A stretch of DNA of 11,845 nucleotides, from assembly GCA_934678955.1 (NCBI GenBank), contig CAKUSI010000092.1:1-11845 (forward strand), written 5' to 3'. Position numbers and translations under genes: made by a program. Each line of letters opens with the position of its first letter. Position 1 is the first letter of the stretch. Shown piece by piece: positions 1 to 6,568 of the stretch. The notes beneath the pieces are model-generated. The model was not told the DNA's origin, ran no database searches, and was given only the letters and a program-made list of their open reading frames with translations. Source of the DNA: an uncultured Austwickia sp. (GTDB taxonomy: Bacteria > Actinomycetota > Actinomycetes > Actinomycetales > Dermatophilaceae).

Positions 1-2
1 CG

Positions 3-629
3 TCGGCCCTCGGGGGCTCCCAGCTGGCGAACTCCGGGGCGCTGCGCCGGATCAGCGACTCCGAGGCGGCCCATCGTGCGGCCGACGCGGCGCGGGTCCT
101 GCGCGGTGAGGCCGTGGCCACGACCAAGAAGACCGGGCGCACCTTCTTCTCCGGCCTGATGGCCACGCTGGGCATCCTCGGGGCTGCCGGCGCGGCCGCC
201 TGGTTCTTCAACAAGAGGGCTGCCGAGCAGGATGACCCGTGGGCACGCCCGCTGGCCGAGCCGTACATCGACGACGTCGCGACGTCGACCCACGTCGGGG
301 TCGACACGTATGAGCCAGCGGCGGGTCAGGTGAGCGAGGCGTCCTCCTACGAGGGTGAGCAGATCCCGACCGGTTCGGAGGCCGGCTGGAAGGCCGGTGC
401 TCCTGGCGCCGCGACCGACGAATCGGTGATGGGGGCTGACGCCTCCAGCGGATCGGTGGCTGGCACGGACGCGGCCAGCGGCTCCGTGGCGGGCAGCGAC
501 TCCGGCGGCGTGCCCGCGGAGGAATCCGTGATCGGTGGCGACTCTGCGAATGACTCCGTGGCGGGCACGGACGCCGCCAGCGGTTCCATCGCCGGTGAAG
601 ACGGACAGCGCGAGAGCAGGAACTTCTGA
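3..629 (+). CDS. Single-pass membrane protein with acidic repeat tail (5' end outside window)
   Basis: The frame is open to the left edge. The residues before the GTG at 114 look like real helical protein (for example SEAAHRAADAARVLRGEA), so I read this as the 3' part of a longer gene rather than one starting at 114. After a basic stretch (TTKKTGR) comes one hydrophobic segment of about 22 residues, then a charged, acidic region. The tail holds about six ten-residue units of the pattern S-[VI]-x-G-x-D-[AS]-[AS]-x-x (SVAGTDAASG, SVAGSDSGGV, SIAGEDGQ). The helical N-terminus, single helix near the C-terminus and following aromatic/acidic stretch resemble the DUF5324-like proteins of actinobacteria; that likeness is inference. 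Function is unknown. Its TGA overlaps the presumed CTG start of the phosphatase gene that follows. Confidence 0.6.
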   Translation, partial: SALGGSQLANSGALRRISDSEAAHRAADAARVLRGEAVATTKKTGRTFFSGLMATLGILGAAGAAAWFFNKRAAEQDDPWARPLAEPYIDDVATSTHVGVDTYEPAAGQVSEASSYEGEQIPTGSEAGWKAGAPGAATDESVMGADASSGSVAGTDAASGSVAGSDSGGVPAEESVIGGDSANDSVAGTDAASGSIAGEDGQRESRNF

Positions 630-1339
630 GCCACGCCGCCGCGCTCGCCCTCCCGAAGAGGGCGAGCGCGGCGCTGTTCGACCTCGACGGCACGATCAGC
701 GAGTCCGGACCCACGATCGTCGCCGCGCTGCGCGAGACCCTGGCCGAGCTGGGGGTTCCCGGTCCGGACGAGGGCGCCTACCGCGAGGTCGTGGGCCCGC
801 CGTTGACCGTCAGCCTCCGTGAGGTGTTCGGGCTGTCGCCGGAGCAGATCGCTGCCGTGATCCCCCGCTATCGCGCGCTGCAACGCGCGCGCCTGCACGC
901 CGTCCCCGCATACGACGGGGTTCCCGACCTGATCCGCGCGCTCGCCGCCGCCGGACTCCCCCTGGCGGTCGCCACCTCGAAGGTGGTGACGACCGCGGAG
1001 GAAGTGATCGAGGGGTACGGGCTGCGGGACTGCTTCGTCGCGGTAAGCGGCGCCCCGGTGGGCGAGGCGGGCGGGCTGAAGCATCTGGTGGTCGGGGAAG
1101 CGCTGCGTCAGCTGCGCACTGCGGGCTGTGACCTCGATCACTGCGTGATGGTGGGTGACCGGCACCACGACGTGGTCGGCGCGGCCGCCCACAAGATTCC
1201 GACGATCGCGGTGACCTGGGGTTATGGATCTCCATCGGAGTGGGAGGGGGCCGCGGGTGTGGCGCACACCACCTGGGAGCTCGCCGCACTGCTGGGGTGG
1301 GAACACGTCTTTGCGAGAACTTCGGCCCGCGAGGCGTAA
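626..1339 (+). CDS. HAD-superfamily hydrolase, phosphoglycolate phosphatase/nucleotidase-like
   Basis: Haloacid-dehalogenase-type phosphatase of 237 residues if started at 626, normal for the family. Motif I is FDLDGT, with nucleophile D19 and acid/base D21. A helical C1-type cap follows. Motif II is VATSK (T117/S118), the motif III lysine is probably K152 (GGLKHL), and motif IV is MVGDRHHD (D178, D182) followed by the WGYGS segment typical of Gph/YjjG-like members. It probably removes phosphate from a small cytoplasmic metabolite; the substrate cannot be told. No ATG, GTG or TTG lies in frame between the stop at 596-598 and motif I. The first candidate with a good ribosome site (AGCAGGA, 616-622) is CTG at 626, overlapping the upstream TGA as CTGA. 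Starting at the later GTG at 791 would delete motif I. A frameshift or sequencing error is the alternative. The protein call is firm and the start is tentative. Confidence 0.83.
   Translation: MSHAAALALPKRASAALFDLDGTISESGPTIVAALRETLAELGVPGPDEGAYREVVGPPLTVSLREVFGLSPEQIAAVIPRYRALQRARLHAVPAYDGVPDLIRALAAAGLPLAVATSKVVTTAEEVIEGYGLRDCFVAVSGAPVGEAGGLKHLVVGEALRQLRTAGCDLDHCVMVGDRHHDVVGAAAHKIPTIAVTWGYGSPSEWEGAAGVAHTTWELAALLGWEHVFARTSAREA
637..673 (+). terminator. Strong hairpin inside the start of the HAD gene, possible terminator of the upstream gene
   Basis: A perfect 16-bp stem (637-652 with 658-673) closes a five-base loop, CCGAA. It begins eight bases after the stop of the membrane-protein gene, where an intrinsic terminator would sit. 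No T-run follows, which is common in high-GC actinobacteria. The same bases encode residues just before FDLDGT of the phosphatase, so the hairpin would also act as an attenuating or coupling structure. The stem is seen directly; termination is inferred. Confidence 0.55.
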
Positions 1340-1462
1340 CGCGCTCGGGTCCACCGGCGATGGAGGGGGTGGTACGCCGGGTCGCACGGAGGGGGACGAC
1401 CCGTCGACGAGTCACCGGTGTGGATCTGATGGTCCGTGGGGGGAGCATCAGGAGGCCGATGG

Positions 1463-1493
1463 AGGGCCCTGCCTCGCTTCGAGGCCGGGCCCT
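1463..1493 (+). terminator. Terminator-like hairpin after the HAD gene
   Basis: The arms AGGGCCC-T-GCCTCG (1463-1476) and CGAGGC-C-GGGCCCT (1480-1493) pair over 13 of 14 positions, with one T/C mismatch and a three-base loop. It lies about 125 bases after the phosphatase stop and before the importer leader. There is no long T-run. Either strand could use it, but the gene order makes the plus strand likely. Confidence 0.6.
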
Positions 1494-1630
1494 TCGTCAT
1501 GCCTGGGCACGGACGCCCACGGTCGCCGGGACCGTGGATCGCCGCGGCGGGCCACGTCGAGCAGGAAGCACCGCCGACAGGACGCCGACGCGGCCGCGAC
1601 CTTAAACTGTGCTCACGATCGGGGCAGGAC

Positions 1631-1653
1631 CCCTGGTCGGTTTTGAACCAGGG
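1631..1653 (+). promoter_or_regulatory. Small hairpin in the leader of the ABC importer
   Basis: CCCTGGT (1631-1637) and ACCAGGG (1647-1653) form a perfect 7-bp stem with a nine-base loop. A second possible stem, GAACC (1645-1649) with GGTTC (1656-1660), overlaps the first, so the two are mutually exclusive. The octamer GGTCGGTT occurs twice, at 1635 and 1652. It could be an operator or a short RNA switch controlling the importer. No known riboswitch class was recognised. Confidence 0.3.
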
Positions 1654-1692
1654 TCGGTTCGTCGGCGTGATGCGATTCCCTCCGGAGGTCAC

Positions 1693-2721
1693 ATGGTGTC
1701 GCCCCAGATGTCCCGTCGCGCCTTCGTCGGCGGCCTCGGAGCGCTCGCGGCGGTCGGCCTCGTGGGCTGCTCGCGAAACAGTGAAGGGTCCGGTCGTGGG
1801 CCCACCGACGTCACATACCAACTGTCGTGGACGCATTCCGTGCAGTTCGGTGGCACGTACCTCGCCGCGGACCGCGGGATGTTCTCCGAGCAGGGCCTCA
1901 GCGTGCGGCTCGCGCCGGGCGGTCCGAACGTCGCCGGCGACGCGAACACGGTGAGCGGCGCAGCGCTGATGAACATCTCGGCCGCGGACGGGGTCGCCCG
2001 GTCCAACGCCGAGGGCGCCGACCTCGTGATCATCGGGGCGCAATACCAGAAGAGCCCGGTCACGATCCTGTCCCTGGCGAAGGCGCCGCTCACGAAGCCG
2101 CAGGACCTGGTCGGCAAGAAGATCGGCGTCGCGGGCACCGACACCCCGGGCCTCGAGGCGTTCCTCACGCTCAACCGCCTCGACAAGAGTCAGGTGCAGT
2201 TCGTGCCCAGTCAGTACGATCCCGCGGTCCTCACCGCCGGTCAGGTCGACGGCCTCTACTGCTTCTACAACGACCTGCCGGTGGCGCTCGCCGTCCGCGG
2301 CATCGAGGCCCACTCGATGTTGCTCGCCGATTTCGGTTACAACCCGATGAGCCAGACATACACGGTGCTGCGCTCCAGCCTGGAGGACCCCGCAAAGCGC
2401 GACCAGATCGTCCGGCTGTTCCGCGGCGACGCCCGTGGCTGGCAGGCGTACAAGGCCGATCCCGGGGCGGCCGCCGAGCTCACCGTGCGCGCCTACCCGG
2501 ACGCGGGGCTCGACCTGGCGACGCAGCGCAAGCAGGCGCAGGTGCAGCTCGACATCATGTATTCCGACCTGACCGACCGGTCGGGCTTCGCCTCGTTCAC
2601 CGGCGAGCAGGTGCAGGAGAACCTGCGGCTCTTCGAACTGCTCGGCATCAAGGGGGCCAGTGAGCGCCTCTGGGATCACTCCATTCTCGACGAGGTGTAT
2701 CGGGACGGACCGACCGCGTGA
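1693..2721 (+). CDS. ABC importer substrate-binding lipoprotein, NMT1/THI5-like
   Basis: Extracytoplasmic solute receptor of 342 residues, the usual length for the SsuA/ThiY/RibY group. I chose the ATG at 1693 because GGAGG (1683-1687) sits five bases upstream; the ORF is open to 1609, but that would put 28 residues before the signal peptide. The N-terminus carries a twin-arginine motif (SRRAF, residues 7-11), a hydrophobic segment and the lipobox LVGC with C26, so it is probably Tat-exported and lipid-anchored. The mature part shows family signs: YQLSWTHSVQFGGTYLAADRG, a GG turn after the second strand, PQDLVGKKIGV, and a segment ending DFGYNP. The ligand is not readable; thiamine-precursor pyrimidines, riboflavin, sulfonates and nitrate compounds are all known for relatives. 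It is first in a three-gene operon, and its TGA overlaps the next gene's GTG. Confidence 0.9.
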   Translation: MVSPQMSRRAFVGGLGALAAVGLVGCSRNSEGSGRGPTDVTYQLSWTHSVQFGGTYLAADRGMFSEQGLSVRLAPGGPNVAGDANTVSGAALMNISAADGVARSNAEGADLVIIGAQYQKSPVTILSLAKAPLTKPQDLVGKKIGVAGTDTPGLEAFLTLNRLDKSQVQFVPSQYDPAVLTAGQVDGLYCFYNDLPVALAVRGIEAHSMLLADFGYNPMSQTYTVLRSSLEDPAKRDQIVRLFRGDARGWQAYKADPGAAAELTVRAYPDAGLDLATQRKQAQVQLDIMYSDLTDRSGFASFTGEQVQENLRLFELLGIKGASERLWDHSILDEVYRDGPTA

Positions 2722-3572
2722 GCGTGCCGCCCGCGGACCGGCCCGGGCCTGCGGGCGGGCCTGGAAGTGCGGATCGGCCGGCGGATCGTCCTGCGCCCGA
2801 GGTCGTGTGCGCGGCGGTCGCCAAGACCTTCCCCACGGCGGCGGAGCCCCTGATGGTGCTGCGCCCCCTCGACCTGACGCTGGAGGCGGGGTCGGTCACG
2901 GCGCTGGTCGGGCCGTCGGGGTGCGGCAAGTCGACGCTGCTTCGGATCATCGCGGGCCTGGAGCAGCCCGACCCCGGCGGCTCTGTCAGCATCGGCGGTG
3001 ATGACCCGGCGTCCGTACGACGTCGCGGCGAACTGTCCATCGCGTTCCAGGACGCCTCCCTCCTGCCCTGGCGGACGACGGCGGGCAACGTCGCCCTGGC
3101 CCAGCGGCTGGCGGGCCAGCGCGTCGACCACGCCCGGGTCGCGGAACTGCTCGAGATGGTCGGGCTGGCGGGGTTCGAGAAGGCGCGCCCGGCGGAGCTG
3201 TCCGGCGGGATGCGGCAGCGGGCGGCGATCGCGCGCTGCCTCATCACCGGGCCGCGGCTGCTTCTGCTCGACGAGCCGTTCGGCGCGGTCGACGAGCTGA
3301 CCCGGCGGCGGCTCAACATCGAGCTCCCGCCGCTGTGGTCCGGTGCCGTGACGACGACGCTGCTGGTGACCCACTCGATCTCCGAGGCGGTCCTGCTGGC
3401 CGACCGGGTGCTCGTCATGTCCGCGCGGCCAGGCGAGATCGTCGCCGACCTGCCCGTCGATCTGCCGCGACCGCGCCGGATGGAGCATCTGCACAGCGCG
3501 CGGTTCACCGAACTCGTCGAGCGCATCGGCGCGCTGCTCGGCGTCGACACCTTCGCCGACGCCCCGGGCTGA
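2718..3572 (+). CDS. ABC importer ATP-binding protein, SsuB/ThiZ-like
   Basis: The ATPase subunit, 284 residues, powers the importer at the inner face of the membrane. All nucleotide-binding motifs are present: Walker A GPSGCGKST (65-73), Q-loop AFQDASLLPW with Q111, signature LSGGMRQR (161-168), Walker B LLLLDEP with E186, D-loop D192 and H-loop H219. The LLPW segment after the Q-loop is typical of SsuB/TauB/ThiZ-like ATPases paired with NMT1/THI5-like receptors. GTG at 2718 overlaps the previous TGA as GTGA, suggesting translational coupling. The first 28 or so residues are a Pro/Gly/Ala-rich extension before the first strand, longer than usual. The start could therefore be internal, but no better ribosome site is seen. 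Confidence 0.92.
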   Translation: MSVPPADRPGPAGGPGSADRPADRPAPEVVCAAVAKTFPTAAEPLMVLRPLDLTLEAGSVTALVGPSGCGKSTLLRIIAGLEQPDPGGSVSIGGDDPASVRRRGELSIAFQDASLLPWRTTAGNVALAQRLAGQRVDHARVAELLEMVGLAGFEKARPAELSGGMRQRAAIARCLITGPRLLLLDEPFGAVDELTRRRLNIELPPLWSGAVTTTLLVTHSISEAVLLADRVLVMSARPGEIVADLPVDLPRPRRMEHLHSARFTELVERIGALLGVDTFADAPG

Positions 3573-3574
3573 GC

Positions 3575-5224
3575 GTGGTCGTCCAGAGCGCGCCGCGCGA
3601 GCGAGCCGCGGATCGGGAGTCGCCGGTGGGCCGGCCTCGTGGCGCGGGGCAGAGGCCGTGGGCGGCGACGCTGCGACTCGCCGGCGGGTGGGTCCTCTTC
3701 CTTGGGCTGTGGGAGCTGCTGGCGCGGACCCTCCTCGCGGGTCGGCACCTGATCGGCACGCCGTCCGGCATCGTCGTGAAGCTCGCGGAGAACGCGGAGG
3801 TCTACGGGCGTGGGCTGGGCTACACGACCCTCGAGGCGTTGTGGGGTTACCTCCCTGGCAACGCGGCGGCAGTCCTGCTGGCGCTGCTGGTGGTGTTGCT
3901 GCCTGGTCTGGAACGCACGGTCCTTCGCCTGGCACTGGTCGTCTACTGCCTGCCGCTCGTCGCGCTGGGGCCGCTACTGCGGCTCGTCTACGGGTTCGGG
4001 GACGGGCCACAGATCACGCTGGCGGCGTTCGCGGTCTTCTACCTGACGCTGGTGCCGCTGCTGGTCGGGCTCCGCGCCGTGCCCCGGTCATGGCTGGACC
4101 TGACGGCCTCATACGGGCGGGGCCGGTGGACGACGCTGGTGACGATCCGCGCACGGGCCGCGCTGCCCTACCTGATGGCGGGCCTGCAGGCCAGCGTGCC
4201 GGCGGCCTTCCTGGGGGCGTTGGTCGGCGAGTTCACCGGCGCGGAGCGCGGGCTCGGTGTGCTGTCGATCCTCGCGCTGCGCAGCCTGGACACCGACGGG
4301 CTGTGGGCGTTGATGCTGCTCAGCACGGTGGTGTCGCTGATCGGGTACGGGATCGTGTCGTGGGTCGCGCGACGTCTGGCGCCCGAAGCGCCGACGGTGC
4401 TGCTGACGCCGCCCGGCGCCGAGCGGCCGCGCTCGAGGTGGCGTCGCTGGGTGGATGGGGTGTGGGGCGTGGCGGTGACGACCGCCCTCGTGATCGGCAC
4501 TTGGATGGGGCTTTTCGAACTGACGGGCCTCTCCTCCTACTTCGCCAAGCGTCCGTGGGACGTGTGGGAGTGGTTGGTGGGCTCGCCCGCTTCGTCCGCG
4601 CACCGCGACGAGATCCTCACGGCGGCCGGGCAGACGGCGGCGGTCGCGATCCCCGGTTACCTCGCGGGGCTGGCAATGGGCGTCCTGCTCGCGGCCGGGT
4701 TCTCCCTGTCGACCCGCGTGCGTCGCACGCTGACACCCGTCGCCGTCGCACTGCGGTGCGTGCCGATCATCGCGATCGCGCCCCTGCTCGTGGGCGCGCT
4801 GGGTCGCGGGCCGCTCGGAACGGCCGTGGTGGTGGCGATCATGACGTTCTTCCCGACCCTGGTGTCCTGCCTGTACGGGCTCCGGCAACTGCCGGGGCAG
4901 GTCGCCGACGTGTTCGCGACGTACGAGACTCCTCCGGCCCGCGTCCTCCTCCTCGGACGGCTGCCCGCGATGGCGCCGGCCTTCTTCGCCTCCGCCCGCA
5001 TCGCCGCACCGACCGCGCTGTTGGCGGCCACGGTCGCCGAGTGGCTGGCGACCGGCACCGGGCTGGGGCACCTGATGGCGGTCGACGCCGCGACCAGCCG
5101 CTATACGTCCCTGTGGTCAACGGTCGTGGTCGTCACCGTGATCGCGTTGGTCGCGTATGCGTTGGTCGAGCAGATCGAGCGGCGGGTCCTGGCCGTGCTG
5201 GCCCCGGAGCAGACCCGCTGGTGA
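3575..5224 (+). CDS. ABC importer permease, two fused BPD-type halves
   Basis: A membrane permease of 549 residues, about twice the usual SsuC-like length. It contains two complete transmembrane permease halves in one chain. Half one spans about residues 31-267, with its cytoplasmic coupling (EAA-like) loop near 171-199 and the block GEFTGAERGLG (218-228). Half two spans about 288-540, with its loop near 437-468 and the matching block AEWLATGTGLG (488-498). An Arg/Pro-rich link (268-292) joins them. A single chain can thus replace the usual permease dimer and fits with one binding protein and one ATPase. I chose GTG at 3575, two bases after the ATPase stop. The reading frame is open further upstream but there overlaps the ATPase gene, with shadow-like translation. 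The stop codon lies inside a 23-bp tandem duplication. Confidence 0.88.
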   Translation: MVVQSAPRERAADRESPVGRPRGAGQRPWAATLRLAGGWVLFLGLWELLARTLLAGRHLIGTPSGIVVKLAENAEVYGRGLGYTTLEALWGYLPGNAAAVLLALLVVLLPGLERTVLRLALVVYCLPLVALGPLLRLVYGFGDGPQITLAAFAVFYLTLVPLLVGLRAVPRSWLDLTASYGRGRWTTLVTIRARAALPYLMAGLQASVPAAFLGALVGEFTGAERGLGVLSILALRSLDTDGLWALMLLSTVVSLIGYGIVSWVARRLAPEAPTVLLTPPGAERPRSRWRRWVDGVWGVAVTTALVIGTWMGLFELTGLSSYFAKRPWDVWEWLVGSPASSAHRDEILTAAGQTAAVAIPGYLAGLAMGVLLAAGFSLSTRVRRTLTPVAVALRCVPIIAIAPLLVGALGRGPLGTAVVVAIMTFFPTLVSCLYGLRQLPGQVADVFATYETPPARVLLLGRLPAMAPAFFASARIAAPTALLAATVAEWLATGTGLGHLMAVDAATSRYTSLWSTVVVVTVIALVAYALVEQIERRVLAVLAPEQTRW

Positions 5225-5263
5225 CCTGGCGCTGGGCTGCCTGGTGACCTGGCGCTGGGCTGC
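5218..5263. repeat. Perfect 23-bp tandem duplication over the permease stop codon
   Basis: The unit beginning CTGGTGACCTGGCGC occurs at 5218-5240 and again, without any difference, at 5241-5263. The first copy contains the permease TGA. The identity of both copies suggests a recent slippage or duplication event. It leaves the permease length unchanged, because translation stops in the first copy. Confidence 0.9.
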
Positions 5264-5268
5264 CGCCC

Positions 5269-5309
5269 CTCGAGGGCCGCGACGTGGAGGGTTCGATGGG
5301 AGCCTCGAG
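5269..5309. terminator. Weak inverted repeat between convergent genes
   Basis: CTCGAGG (5269-5275) and CCTCGAG (5303-5309) are perfect inverted arms separated by 27 bases. They lie between the importer operon and the convergent glycosyltransferase. The long loop makes this a weak terminator candidate; nothing better is visible in the 120-base gap. Confidence 0.25.
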
Positions 5310-5344
5310 CGGGTCGCCAGATGCGAGGATCCCGGCGAGGTTGC

Positions 5345-6382
5345 TCACCCGGCGAGTGCCGAGAGCACGATCCGCGCGGTGTCTTCCCAGGCCCAGGACA
5401 AGACGTGCGGCCGAAGGGCGGCGGCGTCTTCCCGCCAGCGGTCCCGCATTGCTTCATCGGTGAGCCAAAGACGAAGGACGGCCGCCAGTTCGTCCGCGTC
5501 ACCGGGCGTGAAGACGGCGCCCACTCGCTGCGCCTCGACAGCCCCGGTGCCCGTCGGCACGATCGACGGGATGCCTCGGGCTAGGGCCTCGGTGACGACC
5601 ATCCCGTAGTTCTCGAACCTCGACGTGTGCACGAGGAGGTCTGTCCGCGCCCAGACAGCGTCCAGGGCGTCCCCTTCCCGGGACCCGGTGACCTGCACGC
5701 GTCCGGCGAGACCGGCCTCCGCGACACGCTCGCGCACCTGGCGGCTGAGGGCCGGATCGAGCGCGTCGGGTCCCACGATCTCGGCCCTCCAGTCCCGATC
5801 CTTCACATGGACCAACGCCTCGACGAACGTGAGAGGGTCCTTGACGCGGGTCAGCCGGGCGAGCCAGAGCAGCAGCGGCGGGTGGCCGCCGCGCAGGGAG
5901 CCCCGGGCGAGTTCGGCGGGATCGACCCCGGGATACGCCGTCCTGCAACCACTCCGGCCGTAGCGCACGGAGACTTCGTGGCCGGCCCACGCGCTCGTGA
6001 CCACGATCGTGTGCGCGGCCGCGACCGACCGCGCCTCGGCTGCCTCGATTCGAGCCCGATCGGGCGCCGACAGCGTCGGGTCGTCGGCGGGGAAGTAGTG
6101 CAGCAGAATCGTCACGCGCCGCCCGGCCGCTACCGCCGCCTCGATCACCTCCGGTGCGCCCGAGGCGACGATGTTGTCGATGAGCCACTCGTCCTCGGCG
6201 GTCAGCGCCTCGGCGAGCCGCTCGAGGTCCCGCGCCTGCGGGAACGGCCACGCCCCGGCGACGTCGTACTCACGCAGGTCCAGCCCCAGCCTCCGGAGCT
6301 CGACGGCGAGCGTGTCGTCGTATCGATTGCCGCCGCTGGCCACCTCACTGCGCCAGCGGGCGAAGCCGACTCGACGCCCCAT
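5345..6382 (-). CDS. Glycosyltransferase, GT-B fold, GT4-like
   Basis: Predicted retaining glycosyltransferase of 345 residues that moves a sugar from a nucleotide donor to an unknown acceptor in the cytoplasm. The N-terminal Rossmann half starts RRVGFARWRSEVASGGNRYD, with a glycine-containing loop as in GT-B enzymes. The C-terminal half has the donor-site signature LARLTRVKDP (R176, K181), then VTGSREGD. The EX7E motif lies in RFENYGMVVTEAL (E257 and E265), followed by ARGIPSIVPTGTGAVE. ATG at 6382 has a good ribosome site, GAAGGGGG, about six bases upstream on this strand. It stands alone, convergent with the importer and divergent from the propeller protein, so the context does not show its acceptor. 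Surface polysaccharide, glycolipid or small-thiol pathways are all possible. Confidence 0.85.
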   Translation of the reverse strand: MGRRVGFARWRSEVASGGNRYDDTLAVELRRLGLDLREYDVAGAWPFPQARDLERLAEALTAEDEWLIDNIVASGAPEVIEAAVAAGRRVTILLHYFPADDPTLSAPDRARIEAAEARSVAAAHTIVVTSAWAGHEVSVRYGRSGCRTAYPGVDPAELARGSLRGGHPPLLLWLARLTRVKDPLTFVEALVHVKDRDWRAEIVGPDALDPALSRQVRERVAEAGLAGRVQVTGSREGDALDAVWARTDLLVHTSRFENYGMVVTEALARGIPSIVPTGTGAVEAQRVGAVFTPGDADELAAVLRLWLTDEAMRDRWREDAAALRPHVLSWAWEDTARIVLSALAG

Positions 6383-6531
6383 TTCGATCCCCCTTCGCCG
6401 CCGCGCCCCTCGCCGTCCCCGGCCAGGCTAGGCGCCACGAACGCCTCCCGCTCGGCGCTGCTTGTCATCCCAGCGCGGTAGTCAAGAGCCCGTATGGGGC
6501 TGACGCCACGGGACATCACCCGGCCCAGGCT

Positions 6532-6565
6532 GGTGCTCATCCTGCGAAACACCTTGAGGAGCACC
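6532..6565 (+). promoter_or_regulatory. Hairpin covering the ribosome site of the propeller-protein gene
   Basis: GGTGCTC (6532-6538) and GAGCACC (6559-6565) are a perfect 7-bp inverted repeat with a 20-base loop. The right arm overlaps the ribosome site AGGAG (6557-6561), which lies seven bases before ATG 6569. In the mRNA this stem could hide the site. The pairing is seen; a regulatory role is inferred. Confidence 0.35.
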
Positions 6566-6568
6566 GAC

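Larger units (their letters stand above)
1340..1692. other. Non-coding region between HAD gene and ABC importer operon
   Basis: No convincing gene is seen in these 353 bases. The stretch holds the terminator hairpin at 1463-1493, a lone AT-richer patch (TTAAACT, 1602-1608) that could be a -10 element without a good -35 partner, and the hairpin at 1631-1653. The ribosome site of the binding-protein gene closes it. I looked for and did not find the conserved cores of TPP or FMN riboswitches. Confidence 0.6.

Noticed and set aside
114..629. GTG 114 as the true start of the first gene
   Set aside because: The frame stays open and protein-like to the left edge and no good ribosome site precedes 114; a partial gene is more likely.
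791..1339. HAD gene starting at GTG 791
   Set aside because: It would remove the catalytic FDLDGT motif encoded upstream in the same frame.
1600..1692. TPP or FMN riboswitch before the importer
   Set aside because: A GGGGCAGG stretch recalls the FMN element, but the rest of either conserved core is absent.
1222..2679. Long minus-strand ORF opposite the binding-protein gene
   Set aside because: Low-complexity, Arg/Gly/His-rich translation that mirrors a well-supported plus-strand gene; typical GC-rich shadow.
2676..4010. Long minus-strand ORF opposite the ATPase and permease
   Set aside because: No domain motifs; shadow of genes with complete ABC motifs.
3658..5247. 529-residue plus-strand ORF overlapping the permease
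   Set aside because: Arg/Gly/Ala-rich frame-shifted shadow without hydrophobic segments, whereas the other frame has clear permease helices.
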